DNA of 64,000 bases from Plumapathes pennacea. Its lineage: Eukaryota > Cnidaria > Anthozoa > Antipatharia > Myriopathidae. Shown one piece after another: positions 24,484 to 36,100 of the stretch. The stretch covers positions 14,967,670 to 15,031,669 of the forward strand of contig OZ038467.1 of NCBI GenBank assembly GCA_964036295.1, given 5' to 3'. The notes under the pieces were generated by a model. It had not been told where the DNA came from. It made no database searches and saw only the letters and a list, made by a program, of their open reading frames with translations. The stretch's first letter is position 1. Every line of letters starts with the position of its first letter. A program made the position numbers and the translations under genes.

Positions 24484-24636
24484 GGCGCTACACAGTACCA
24501 ACAAGCTGAATACTCTTTGCCAAGGCCTGTTTCAGACGCCACTCTTCAAATGTGCCGAAGTTCGGCACATTTGGGGAGTTGCGCCGGAAACAGGCCTTAG
24601 CAAATAATATTCAGCTTGTTGGTACTGTGTAGTGCC
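24484..24636. repeat. foldback element with about 75-bp arms
   Basis: The left arm ctacacagtaccaacaagct pairs with agcttgttggtactgtgtag, and pairing continues with few mismatches to the centre at ttcggcacat (about 24560). Flanking bases on both sides extend the pairing a little. This is a typical short foldback or MITE. Confidence 0.8.
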
Positions 24637-24839
24637 AAGCACAACGTAGACACGGTTCTGTTTTCATGCTTTCTGAGCAGTTTCTGTTACAGTGTGATCC
24701 CAGGCGCAAATTCATCGTCCGTATGCACTCATGTTGCCGTCCGATTAATTTCAGTCAGCCACTTTTACTGCTTTAGTATATAATTTCATTGCTTGTTTGC
24801 AAATATAGTTGTCACCTTTATAGTTTCTTCATGTATTCC

Positions 24840-26086
24840 AGGTAATTTATGCCTCAGTGTTACTAACAGCTTTGTCGAGTGATCTGGGCCACCCTCATAA
24901 TCAGCCAGCACTCCGTCGGCAAAAGTTGCCCGTACAACCTAGTGTGTTCATGTTGTTGGTGTAATTTCCTCTACCATTTTTCTCGCTTTCGCGAGTGACT
25001 CCAGAGTACCTTGATAGTCAGCCAACCTTTCGTAATGAATAATTTTCTAGCTGGAATTTGTGCAGCCAAGCTCGTTGTCAGAGTTGGTTCAATCTTCATG
25101 TTTTACGAGTAAATTCAATCGCTTTGCTGGAGCATTCGTGCGCGAATTTCGGGCACCTTCATAGTCAGCCAGCCGCTTCTGTGTGCAGCCAAGAAATGCC
25201 AGGCCTTCATGTTCTCCGAGTAATTTCTGTCGCATTGCTTGGGCTTCCTGGATCGTGGTAAGATTCGGCTGTTTGTTCGTGTTCTCGGAGTACTTTCTGT
25301 CCCATTGCTAGAGCTTTCTTGTGTGATTCTAGGGAACCTTGATAGTCAGCCAGCTGATACTGTGTGCAGCCAAGCTCATGGTAAGATAGGACTGTTTCTT
25401 CATGTTCTCCGAGTAATTTCTGGCGCATTGCTAGAGCTTCCTTGTGTGATTCCAGGGCTCCTTGATAGTCAGCCAGCCGGGACTGTATGCAGCCAAGCTC
25501 GTGGTAAGATCTGGCGGTGTCTTCATGTTCTCCAAGTAATTTCTGTCCCATTGCTAGAGCTTCCTTGTGTAATTCCAGGGCTCCTCGATAGTCAGCCAAC
25601 CGATACCGTATGCAGCCAAGCTCGTGGTAAGATCTGGCTGTCTTCATGTTCTCCGAGTAATTTCTGTCCCATTGCTAGAGCTTCCTTGTGTGATTCCAGG
25701 GCACCTTTATAGTCAGCCAACCGATACTGTGTGCAGCCAAGCTCGTGGTAAGATTTTGCTGTGTCTTCATGTCCTCCGAGTAATTTCTGTTGCATTTCTA
25801 GAGATTTCTTGTGTGATTCCAAGGAACGTTGATGGTCAGCCAGCCGATACTGTGTGCAGCCAAGCTCATGGTAATATCTGGCTGTGTCTTCATGTTCTCC
25901 GAGTAATTTCTGCCGCATTGCTAGAGCTTCTATGTGTGATTCCAGGGAACCTAATAATCAGCCAGCCGATACTGTGTGCAGCCAAGTTCATATGGTAAGA
26001 TCTGACTCTGTCTCCATATTCTCCGAGTAAATTTTGTCGCATTGCTAGAGCTTTCTTGTGTGATTCCAGAACACCTGGATAGTCAG
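24840..26086 (-). pseudogene. decayed TPR units beyond the stop of the NLR-like gene
   Basis: Eight or more further 126-bp TPR units continue on the minus strand past the stop codon of the intact gene. They are split over three frames: about 26117-25890, 25918-25592 (same frame as the main gene) and 25647-25207. Degenerate traces then run to about 24840. The first break is a roughly 4-nt deletion in the unit around 26095, which creates the current stop. Later units have small insertions and deletions near 25990, 25950, 25640 and 25250. Many units are still well preserved in sequence (for example ARSYHELGCIQSRLADYQ). The break could therefore be recent, or gene conversion may keep the repeats similar. 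This is most simply the lost C-terminal part of the same gene. Confidence 0.8.
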
Positions 26087-29000
26087 CTAGCTGATAGTGC
26101 AGCAAAGCTGGTGGCAAGATTTGGATATGTCTTCATGTTCTCTGAGTAATTTCTTTCGCATTGCTAGAGCTTTCTCGTCTGATTTCAGGGCACTTCGATA
26201 GTCAGCCAGCTGATACTGTGTGCAACCAAGCTGGTCGTAAGAGCAGGCTGTGTCTTCATGTTCTCCGAGTAATTTCTGTCGCATTGCTAGAGCTTTCTTG
26301 TGTGATTCCAGAGCACTTTGATAGTCAGCCAGCCAATACTGTGTGCAGCCAAGCTCGTGGTAAGATTTGGCTGTGTCTTCGTGTTCTCCGAGTAATTTCT
26401 GTCGCATTGCTAGAGCTTTCTTATGTGATTCCAGAGCACTTTGATAGTCAGCCAGCCAATACTGTGTGCAGCCAAGCTCGTGGTAAGATTTGGCTGTGTC
26501 TTCGTGTTCTCCGAGTAATTTCTGTCGCATTGCTAGAGCTTTCTTGTGTGATTCCAGAGCACTTTGATAGTCAGCCAGCCAATACTGTGTGCAGCCAAGC
26601 TCGTGGTAAGATTTGGCTGTGTCTTCGTGTTCTCCGAGTAATTTCTGTCGCATCGCTAGAGTTTTCTTATGTGATTCCAGGGAACCTTGGTAGTCAGACT
26701 GTGTGCAGCCAAGCCCATAATAAGATCTGGCTGTTTCGTCATGTTCTCCGACTAATATCTGTCGCATTGTCAGAGCTTCCTCTTGTGATTCCAGGGCACC
26801 TTGATAATCAGCCAGCTGAAACTGTGTTGTGTCTTCATGGTCTCCGCCGAGTAATTTCTCTCGCATTACTAGAGCTTCCTTGCGTGATTCCAGAGCACCT
26901 TGATAGTCAGCCAGGCTATACTGTGTGCAGCCAAGCTCGTGGTAAGATTTGGCTGTGTCTTCGTGTTCTCCGAGTAATTTCTGTCGCATTGCTAGAGCTG
27001 CTTTGTGTGATTCCAGGGCACCTTGATAGTCAGCCAGCCGATACTGTGTGCAGCCAAGCTTATGGTAATATCTGGCTGTCTCTTTATGTTCTCCGAGTAA
27101 TTTCTGTCGCATTGCTAGAGCTTCCTTGTGTGATTCCAGGGCACTTTGATAGTCAGCCAGCCGATACTGTGTACAGCCAAGCTGGTGGTAAGATTCGGCT
27201 GTTTGTTGGTGTTCTCGGAGTACTTTTTGTCCCATTGCTAGAGCTTTCTTGTGTGATTCTAGGGAACCTTGATAGTCAGTCAGCTGATATTGTGTGCAGC
27301 CAAGCTCATGGTAAGATACGACTGTTTCTTCATGTTCTCCGAGTAATTTCTGTCGCATTGCTAGAGCTTTCTTGTGTGATTCCAGGGCACCTTGATAGTC
27401 AGCCAGCTCAAACTGTGTGATGCCAAGATTGTTATAAGAGTAGGCTGTGTCTTGATGTTCTCCGAGTAATTTCTCTCGTAGTGCTACAGCTTTGGTATGT
27501 GAATCCAGGGCATTCTCATAGTCGGCATTCATGAACTGTGTTTTGCCTAACCAATGATAGATGGTTGCCCCCTGGATGGTATTAACGTCTGCGGTCTCTA
27601 GCATCTTCGTCCAGCTTTCAACAGCTTGGTGGAACTCCCCAAGGTCTGCAAGAATGTTAAGTACGGTACTGTACAAGAGATTGAGATAGGCCGTATGCCC
27701 AAGAGTTTTGTCCAGTTGTTTGCGAATTTCTGAGACGTACATTATCATGTTGTCCTTCATCTGTTGATTCTTAGTGAGCCTCTGACAGAATGCATTAAAC
27801 AAGTAAACCATTTGTAGCGTAAATGGTTGATCTTCCATGATTGCATTCCATAACATCTCCGGCAAAAAGAAAGCAGGGATTTGTGGCACATCTTGTTTGT
27901 ACATTTCGTCTGCACATGTTTGCGTCTTTGGCACACTGGTGTCAAGCAGATCGAGAATTCTTCTTGTCAGTAGTTTTATCACAGGATTTATAGCTTTCTC
28001 TTTTGAACTGAGATACGCATTTTGAAGAAGTTTTACTCCATCTTCTGTTTCACCACGAACTATTAGATCAATCCCTTGGTAGCACTGAAGTCTCTCTTTC
28101 ATCTCAACAGGAAAGGAATGCATGTCCTGCAACTTCTTCTCAGCTTCTTGTAGCAGCCTTTTGCTTCTACCGTCAGACCATGTTAAATACAAAAATGCTT
28201 CGGAAACAAGAAGTTGGAAGTGGTCTAATGCTTGTTGTCGATGCTGAGCTTGTTTGATTGCATTGTCATATAGTTCTATAAGTCTTTCACCTTCATTATG
28301 GAAGATAGAGCATAGAAATATTTCTGCTTGTGACAATACACGAGCGGCAGTACAGTAATGTTCTTTGGTCATAATCCCCTTCGAAAGAGACTGGATTATA
28401 TTCTGTTGGTCAATCAGGAACAATCGATAAGCCAGTGATGACTTCCCTGTGAGGAACTGTGCATTTAGGTTCTCCAATACGGACAAGTAGTAACCAAAAA
28501 AGCGACTTCTAGCGTTCTGAAAGATTTCTTTCATTTCTTCGTTTCCAATCGATTCGCCAAATGACTGCAATAATGGATGGATGGTGACCGAGCTATTTCG
28601 AGAATCATGCTGCAGGAACGACTTTATTTCCAATTCTCTTAAAACTTTGGTAGCTTCAAGCTGTTCCTTCACGTCTAAAACAGCAATTGCAGCTGGGACG
28701 TCAAAAGAGCAATTGAAGACTGACAAAGAAACAAATGCTTCTCGCTGGTCTTCTGAAAGACTGCGAAAACAATGTTCAAGTAAAACTTTCAGGTGGAGGT
28801 CATTAGGGAAGGTTGGCACCCTTAGAGTATGTACCGCTCTGGAGCTTATTTCGACCATCAGCTCTTCCCAATTTGGAACTAAGAGTTCGCCATCTGTACT
28901 GCAGAGAATTGAAGAGACAAGCTTTATGGCCAGGGGAACATCATCACATGTTTCTGTGATGGAATCAATGGCCTTTTCAGGGGCCTGTGGTAGAACTTTC

Positions 29001-30568
29001 CGTACCAATTCCCTCGACTCAGCCTTATCTAATGGTTGGATTCTAACTGAAGCAGTAAAAAACCAGACATTCGCGAACTCCACTAGGGATTCTCGTGTGG
29101 TGAGCAACAGTTTTACGTTCTTTGAAGATGTCAGCACATCTCGCAGAAACTTTAAAAGCTCGGTTTTGTTTTTCAATAAATCGTCTGCATTGTCGAGAAA
29201 CAGATAGAGGGGGATTGAAACCGAGGAAAGCCATTGCCGTACTCTTTCTTGTGCAGTTTCCTTGACCGAGGTTTGCTCACTCTGCGGAGACAAGGTGAGG
29301 ATTCTTTGGGCCATCTCACTGACTGACTTCACTTCTTGAAGAGATGTGAACAGCACAACGTGTCCTTGCGAGTCGAGTTCGTGTCCCACAGCAGTCGCTA
29401 CAGACGTCTTTCCAAATCCCGGCGAGCCCCACACGCTCACCAGCCGCGTGGTTTGGTTGGTCAGGTGATTGATGATGTCATCACATTCTCTGACACGTCC
29501 AGTGAAGTGAGGGATCATGGGAAAGAGGTGTGACTTGAGGGGCCTAGAGGGGGACTTTTGTTCTGCAACATCAATGTACTAAATGTTAAAGAGGAAGAAA
29601 TTGGTAACTTACATTGCTCCAAATCGGAATATCCTATAACGAATGAAAATAATTTTGGGGGATCTTTGTCTGAAGTACATGTATAACACGAACAAACTAT
29701 TTCATGAAAACAAACATTTTCTGATAAGGTAGTAAGGTCTGATTATTTTTTCTTAGCGGGAAAAACGAGGCGTGGATATAGTGGAAACTTTACCTTGCAC
29801 AGTGAAATTCCTCAGCTTATCTCCAATGTCTTCTGCTGTCTGTTCCAACTTCTTGTCCTGTTGCTCTAATTTTGTCTTGATATCTTCCACACCTTCTGTG
29901 ATGTCTGTCTGCAGAAACTTGATCATGGAATCCTTTTCCGCCAAATTACTTTCCAGCAATCTCAGTACTTTCTCTGATGGGAAGTCTTCCTCCTTCAGCC
30001 CCTTGATGTTGTCCACGGTTACTGTGCTCAGCCCAAGAGCGGTGAAAGCATCTTCAACAAGCTTCGCATAATAATCAAAGGTCGTCTTATCAATGTTCTG
30101 AGTTGAGGCCTGGTGACAAGCAGTGTTCCTCAACCGACGCAGCTGATCAATGGCCAGAGCGCACGTTTCGTTGTGGTCACCAGTCCCGCTCTTCACAGTC
30201 GTGTGGAACGTTCCACTTAGCACAGGTAAAGGCCGCACGTACCGATCACTCAAGGTCTTCAAGACACCACATAAATCTGGTAATTTGAAGGAATCAGCGA
30301 AGATGGTGGCCTGGAACAGAGCGGTGCAGTCCCAGTCTTTGTAGGACTGGTCAGTGGGGATCTTGCACTTGGCCCCGCCCTCTTGAGCCTTGAGTTGGTT
30401 CCGAACAGCAACGGAGTCATCCCAGGGCAGATTGGTTGGCGGACCAGCGTATCGGTTGTTCCACAGGGAAACGAACGTCTTCCGCAGAGCCTCGGGGAAA
30501 TCATCTAACACAATAGTTGCAAACTTGAGGTAGTTCAGCTGTTTGTCTGATAGTGTGTGCAAAGGCAT
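26087..30568 (-). CDS. NLR-like STAND protein: HEPN (DZIP3-type) - NB-ARC - TPR, two coding exons
   Basis: Exon 1 is 30568-29794 (258 codons plus one base). It is followed by a 231-bp intron (donor GTAAAG at 29793, acceptor TGCAG ending 29563). Exon 2 is 29562-26087. The predicted protein is 1,416 aa. Residues 1-190 form the HEPN domain with R147-x4-H152 (RNTACH). Residues 195-258 look like a coiled coil. NB-ARC has the P-loop GSPGFGKT (304-311), Walker B LYLFLDNADD (377-386), LLLTTRE (410-416) and a VPLAIKL motif (about 467-473). A winged-helix region carries IHPLL near 586, the site equivalent to the MHD motif. A helical linker leads to about 12 TPR units of about 42 residues (roughly 900-1416). 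Units 7 and 8 are shortened, and the last is cut after 12 residues. By architecture it is a cytosolic NTP-dependent sensor. Binding by the TPRs and RNase action by HEPN are inference. The start matches the paralogue at 1380. Confidence 0.88.
26100..27600 (-). repeat. 126-bp tandem repeats encoding the TPR array
   Basis: The TPR coding region is a DNA-level tandem repeat of 126 bp, exactly 42 codons. Three consecutive units at about 26277-26654 give identical protein and differ by about one base (ttcttgtgtg versus ttcttatgtg), so they were amplified or homogenised very recently. Because the period is a multiple of three, long false open frames also appear on the opposite strand. Confidence 0.92.
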
Positions 30569-31378
30569 TGTTACGAGAAGGGACCAAAGTGAACTGGCCG
30601 ACGAAAGTAAAGTTCGTTACAAACTTTGATCTGAAGTGAGAGTAAAACGTGGCGTCAATTAATTTAGCGGGTGCGTCCGCAGGCTAACGCAACACGCCCT
30701 ATACATGTGTGTTTGTGTTATTGCTTGCCGTGAGTAGCATTGGGCTGAATTGAACATATTCAGCAAGCCGTATACATAAAAGTACTTCTGGCGTACAATA
30801 ATTCAGCCTGCATACTCAATGATGCATACTGATATATGGCTGGAAACTGATTGCCAAGTGTTGGCTCCTGAATAATAAGGATGTCACTGTTGGGAACTGG
30901 GGACTAGTTATTGAGTAAGAGCCTTGGACCTACAAACGATTATAGTATTAGGAGAGTGTTGGTAACCAGGATCATATAAGGTTTCCATTCGAAGGTTCAA
31001 GACGGCAGACATCTAAATAGAATGACGTAGTAGATGCATTACGGTGCAGAGATAGCGGATGTGATAAGATTCCGGACGTGTTTGCGAAAGATGATCTGGC
31101 GCGCTATTATTAGCAGCAATGTAATACCTGCTTTAGTAAATGAAGTCATACCTTAGTAAACTGACTGTATAATTACGAGAGTCAAAGAGAAATAAATCAT
31201 TTACATTCGATGAGATCGTTGTAGAAGTGAAAGTTGTAGTTTATCAATACTGGGCGGCAGTCATTCGTTAAACTACCCTAACGGAGGCATAGTTTTTCCC
31301 GAAATCACCTCTTAAAGTTTGTATCATCGGCAGAAAACAATACTCGAGGAAATAACATTATTCTGGCTTATTTTCCAC
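30569..31378. repeat. duplicated 5' flank of NLR gene, copy 2, with insertion
   Basis: This region matches 1381-1768 up to ggatgtcac (30887). Homology resumes at about 31306 (cacctcttaaagtttgtat), leaving about 420 bp of extra sequence that is absent from copy 1. Presumably the two genes share promoter sequence, but no core element can be named. Confidence 0.72.
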
Positions 31379-31537
31379 TCTTCAGTATTGATAATTACAC
31401 AATTTTCACTTTTACGACAAACTCATCAACTGTAAGTGATTTAATTCGCTTTGACTCTAGCCTTTATACAGTTGGTTTACTAAAGTTATGACCCCAGAAC
31501 TCTTGATGCGTGTATTACTAGTCCCCAGTTCGCAACA
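30888..31537. repeat. inverted 20-bp pair near an insertion
   Basis: The sequence tgttgggaactggggactag (30888-30907) recurs inverted at 31518-31537 with one mismatch. The left copy lies exactly at the start of the insertion in the duplicated flank, but the right copy lies beyond the point where homology resumes. The pair may therefore be two separate pieces of one family rather than the ends of a single element. The TG...CA ends would also suit LTR termini. Confidence 0.5.
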
Positions 31538-31859
31538 CTATAAGGTACTTATCAATCCATTTCAAGGTTTGTCTGTCTTTATACATTTTTCTGCAGTGCC
31601 ACCAAAAATATGTTCACTGCGGTTTATGAGGTACAAACTGCATACCCGGTTCTGACGCTACTTGATATGTGAAAGGGGTCGAGGCGGGTAAGACTATTTT
31701 TTATTCGAGCCGGGGCGAAGCTGGGAGTCCAGGGTCACGCGTAAACTCTTCCAGAACTTATGTGTTTATTAGTCTAATCGTACGGTTTATATATTCAGGT
31801 TATGATTTTCTGACAACCCATTTGACAGCAAGAAGCTCAGCCCGGAAGCTTTTCGCTTA

Positions 31860-32018
31860 ATGGCACTGCCTCCTGTAATGTTGGTTCAAACACTGACCAG
31901 AAGACTGTACAGATCGCTCCGTCTGTTCCCCAGGCAGTACGGAAAATATAACACATGCAGAGTTTTCTTGAGAAACGACACTACTGTATTTTCTGGTGTC
32001 AGATATCATGCAAACGGT
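31860..32018 (+). CDS. possible orphan first coding exon, presequence-like
   Basis: ATG at 31860 opens a 53-codon segment that ends exactly in phase 0 at GGT|GTAAGT, a strong donor. The N-terminal 30 residues are rich in Arg, Leu and Ser/Thr and contain no Asp or Glu (MALPPVMLVQTLTRRLYRSL), the composition of a mitochondrial targeting sequence. No further exon of such a protein is recognisable before SEC11 starts at 33124. It may be a stranded fragment or a gene whose later exons I cannot see. The protein is not recognised. The evidence is composition plus the splice site only. Confidence 0.3.
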
Positions 32019-33100
32019 GTAAGTAAAGTTTGCCATCAGAATACGTGCGCTGGGGCCAATGGCAGTGATTGTATATCGGTTCCAATATTCATTGTATGAA
32101 ATCATAATGAGAGGGCAGCACTACTGTCGAAGTAGGTATGGCTGTAATGGTCGATGTCTTCGTGTCAGTATCATTTATATATCTGCTTACCAAGCATTCT
32201 AGTTCTTACCACGTCTTTTGTCACTTTCTCGTTTTAAGTCAAACCCATAAACATCTACTACGTACCTGACCGATTGTTCACTCAAAATTTCCGACGGTTT
32301 CCACAGAATCCGCAAAAAAAAAAAACGCGTGTTGTCCGCAGTTCGTGATCTAGCAACGCTAGGCGCGTGATTTTCTTTCGACTTGAAACATTAGAATTGA
32401 GTCACGAGATTGTGGCGTGATCTCGAGTTGCGGAGGGGAGGGGCTAGGAGGGTCATTTCCGGTGGACTGCATCGATCGTATAATCCTCGTATAGTCCTTT
32501 TTCTCTCTCGGTTTGTCTTTGATAAAAATGACTATCTAAAATCTTTGATGCCGCTTTTGAATACAAAAACCAAAACTGGACCAAGTGCACTTGAGCTCCT
32601 GTCGGTCGTCTGTCGACCGACCGTCGGTCGATACGTCGGTCCGACTGTCGGCCGACTGTCGGTCGATACGTCGGTCGACAGTCGGCCGATGGTGGCTCCT
32701 CAAGCACTTTCGATTCCCTCATTAAACCAATAATCGGTTTAAGTCTCTTGTCAGTTGTACATACCTGGTCGATAGAATATCAGTGCGTCGGAACGGGTTA
32801 CATCGACAGGCTAATAAGCGTTGTTTAAACGATACTAGTGGGGGAAGGGAGGGATGAGTCATCTGCATAGCGAAAGTAGTTGGCTCGTTATGCGGGAGAG
32901 ATCCTGACATTTAGCTTGAAAAAACTGACCTTTGTGTTCTCGATGGAGGCACTTGACGAGAGGCACCTCCCAAGCCTCCGAAGAAGTTATTTGAATGTAT
33001 TAATTTGTCATTAACTCATCGTTGCTAAGCGGAAGTAAACTTTAACGCCGATGCGCATGCATTGGGCCTGGGTCCAGTTCTAATAGTTGCGCGTGCGTAT
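32019..33100. other. intergenic with a GTCGGTCGA-type low-complexity patch
   Basis: About 32600-32692 is a patchwork of gtcggtcgatacgtcggtcc and gtcggccgactgtcgg units, rich in short palindromes. The frames across it are products of this repetition. The last 100 bases before SEC11 are richer in CpG (gttgcgcgtgcg). No exon is supported. Confidence 0.5.
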
Positions 33101-33123
33101 AACACGTGTTACTTCCATCCAAG
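33085..33123 (+). promoter_or_regulatory. putative SEC11 promoter-proximal region with E-box palindrome
   Basis: A perfect palindrome AACACGTGTT (33101-33110), containing the E-box CACGTG, lies 14 bases upstream of the SEC11 start codon within a CpG-rich patch. The start codon lies in AAGATGG, a good initiation context. The position within a likely very short 5' UTR is suggestive only. Confidence 0.3.
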
Positions 33124-36100
33124 ATGGACGTTTCTTCTTGGTTCGACGATGTGCGGCGAATGAACAAAAGACAGGTTATTATATCGCGTCAATCCGGCGT
33201 TTCCTAGACTTGTTTACGATGCGCAATCTATCCAGTACTAACTCCGTAAAATATTTTCTCTGGCAGCTTTTTTACCAAGTTCTTAATTTCGCCATGATCG
33301 TATCGTCTGCTCTGATGATCTGGAAAGGGCTTATGGTTGTCACGGGAAGTGAGAGCCCTATCGTGGTAGTTCTAAGGTACTGTATTTTATCTCTGACGAG
33401 GGAAATGTTTCTAACCTTCCTTCAGCTACTTTTGTTGACTGTGTTTATGTGATGTTCGTGTTGTTTTTTATTTTTCTTTCAGTGGAAGCATGGAGCCAGC
33501 TTTCCAACGCGGCGATCTGCTGTTTCTGACGAACTACAGACAGGACCCTATCCGAGTTGGCGAAATCGTTGTATTTAAAGTGGAGGGTAGAGAGATTCCT
33601 ATTGTTCATCGAGTTCTCAAGGTTCACGAAAAGTAAGTGGCGTCTGGAGATATGTGGGCTATAAAGCCCATAATAGAGTATTGAGTTTTAAAACTTTTGT
33701 AGTGCTCTACTGTGATACATACAACTGTGGTAAATAGTTTGATTATTTTAAATGAAAACCAAATACACAGCTGTTTTTGGTGACTTTCATAATGCATCAA
33801 TCAATTCCAGCTGTTACCAACCCTCCCCCCCCCCCCCCCCCCCCTTTTCTGGGATTTGTAAGGTTCTGTGTCCCAGGAATGAGGGTTCTGTACAGGAAGA
33901 ACTTGTTGCCCAGGGGCAGGGAATTTATATTTGTATATATATTTTTTGGCCCAGGAGCTTTTTGAGCTCAGCTGTCCCAGGGACAACTACAAATCATGTT
34001 TGGTTTCCCCATCCAATTTCTTGGTGTCCCACATTTTGTTGAAAAGTAGCATTATTATGGAGCACTTATGTTCATATTCCCAAGTAGTTACCTAAGGGTC
34101 AACCATTGCACACTGTTTGGTTGCCCCAGCATGTTTTCGGTGGTCTGGGACCCTGTACAGTATCTGGTATAAGTCAGGACATATGCATGAGTGGCAGTGG
34201 TTGGCATGGCATTAGTGTAAACAAGAAAAGACAACTTCTTATCAGAGAACTGTGACTGATGTACATAGGTTTATTTCTCTGATAGCATAAGTAGTATAAT
34301 ATAACATTAGGTACTGCTGTATGGGTATCATGTTGAATTTATAGAAGCTGCAGGTTTTTTCTGATTTGAAAACACTCATATACATATTTTGCTATTTCTG
34401 CTTTGTGGTTTTGGGGTAAAATAAGTTATAAATAGTTGGTCACCGACTTATTAATTTCTTAGCGTAGCAAGGTCAAGGCAGAGGGGACTGGCCAAAAAAA
34501 AAGGGGGGAGGGGCTACTTATTTTTCAGATCACTAGAGGAGGGGCACCAAATTTTTATTATAGTGTAACCAGGTAAAGGGAGGGAGGTGTCAAGAGGTTT
34601 TAACATCTTAGTTCACAACTTTGGCCAAGCCCCCCCTCCCTCCCCTCTCCTTGCATAAATAATATTAATGACCGGTCCCTAGTGATGGTGAAAAGTGGTA
34701 TCATGGAGTTTGTGCTGTGTGAATAAGACAGAAAACAAATTAAAATATAACTGTACATACTGTATGATACTGTTGTTCTTTATTCTTTTAGGGAAGATGG
34801 AAGCATTAAATTTTTAACTAAAGGAGACAATAACTCAGTTGATGACCGTGGCCTGTATGCACAGGGACAATTGTGGCTACGAAAGAAAGATGTTGTTGGC
34901 CGTGCTAGGGGGTAAGTCTTTTTTGTTTGTAAAACCAACAGTCGTATCTGTTGTCCAGATTTCACCTTTGGAATTATTGAGATTATGAAAAGTTGAGGCA
35001 TGAAAGAAATTATAATCAAGGAGAATACTATTTCGAAGTCACATGGGACATGAAAAAAGTTCGAAATAGTGGGGTTTTGAAATAACCGATAGTAAATGAC
35101 TAAAAAAAAAACGTCCAAGGGGATTTGGCATGACTTCGAAATAATGGGAACTTCAAACTAACCGAGTTTGAAATAGCGAGGTTCGACTGTACTGTAATTT
35201 TATCAGTGTCTGCAGAAACCTGAGAAGTTTAAAATGTAGAGCTGTTTTTGCATGACTTTTGAAAGTATTCATATGATTTCCTTGGTTTTGCATTTGCATT
35301 TGCATTTGCTATGCTTTCCAAGTTTAGCAACATTCTAATGACTTCTTTTGGACTAACAGTAAATTATCACAGAAATTTTGATCTCCTAATACATTTTGCT
35401 GTTGTTGTTGTTGTTTTTTTTATAGCTTTGTGCCTTATGTTGGAATGGTAACAATCTTAATGAATGACTACCCCAAGTTTAAGGTAAGGCCAAAGTTCAG
35501 GGCCTACATTTTCAAAGTATGGTTTAGGCCAACATTTAAACATTTAATGTTTTGTCATGCAGTAACTAGGTGGCTTCACTCATATCTTAGCTGCCTTGAT
35601 AGGTGTTGAGCCAGACAAACTTTCTGCGATGGAATTCTGATATTATTCGAATCCTCAATGACTCAAACCTCCTGATAGGTCAAACCAAATATAACTATTT
35701 CCCTTTAATTTGTTTCACTCTGACACTGTAGTTTTACCCCTGATAACTTGAACCCTTGATAACTCAAAATTCCCTCAAACTCAAACCAACTTTTGTCTCT
35801 CTTGAGCAAATTTGACCCTTTATAACTCAAGCCATTGAAAAGTTAAAGCCTACCCAAATGTCATTATGAGTTTTGTTTCTGGCTTGAAGCAAAGTAGCAC
35901 TGGACAAGTTGTATTCTCTATTATTATATACATACTGAGACATACTCACGAAAAAGCCATATCGTAAAATTTCGTACGCAAATGAGTTCTAGCCAATGAG
36001 AGGCCGCGAACGACGCTTTTCACACGTGAAAAAAATCGTTCGTCCAATCACAAGCTGCGAACGACGATTTTTCACTACTTTTAAAGGGTTTCCCAGTCCC

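Noticed and set aside
26161..27420. 419-codon open frame on the plus strand
   Set aside because: It is antisense to the TPR coding repeats. The 126-bp period is a multiple of three, so a stop-free opposite frame repeats automatically. The protein has no sensible fold.
32410..32733. 107-codon frame upstream of SEC11
   Set aside because: Half of it is the GTCGGTCGA-type low-complexity repeat, and frames are open on both strands.
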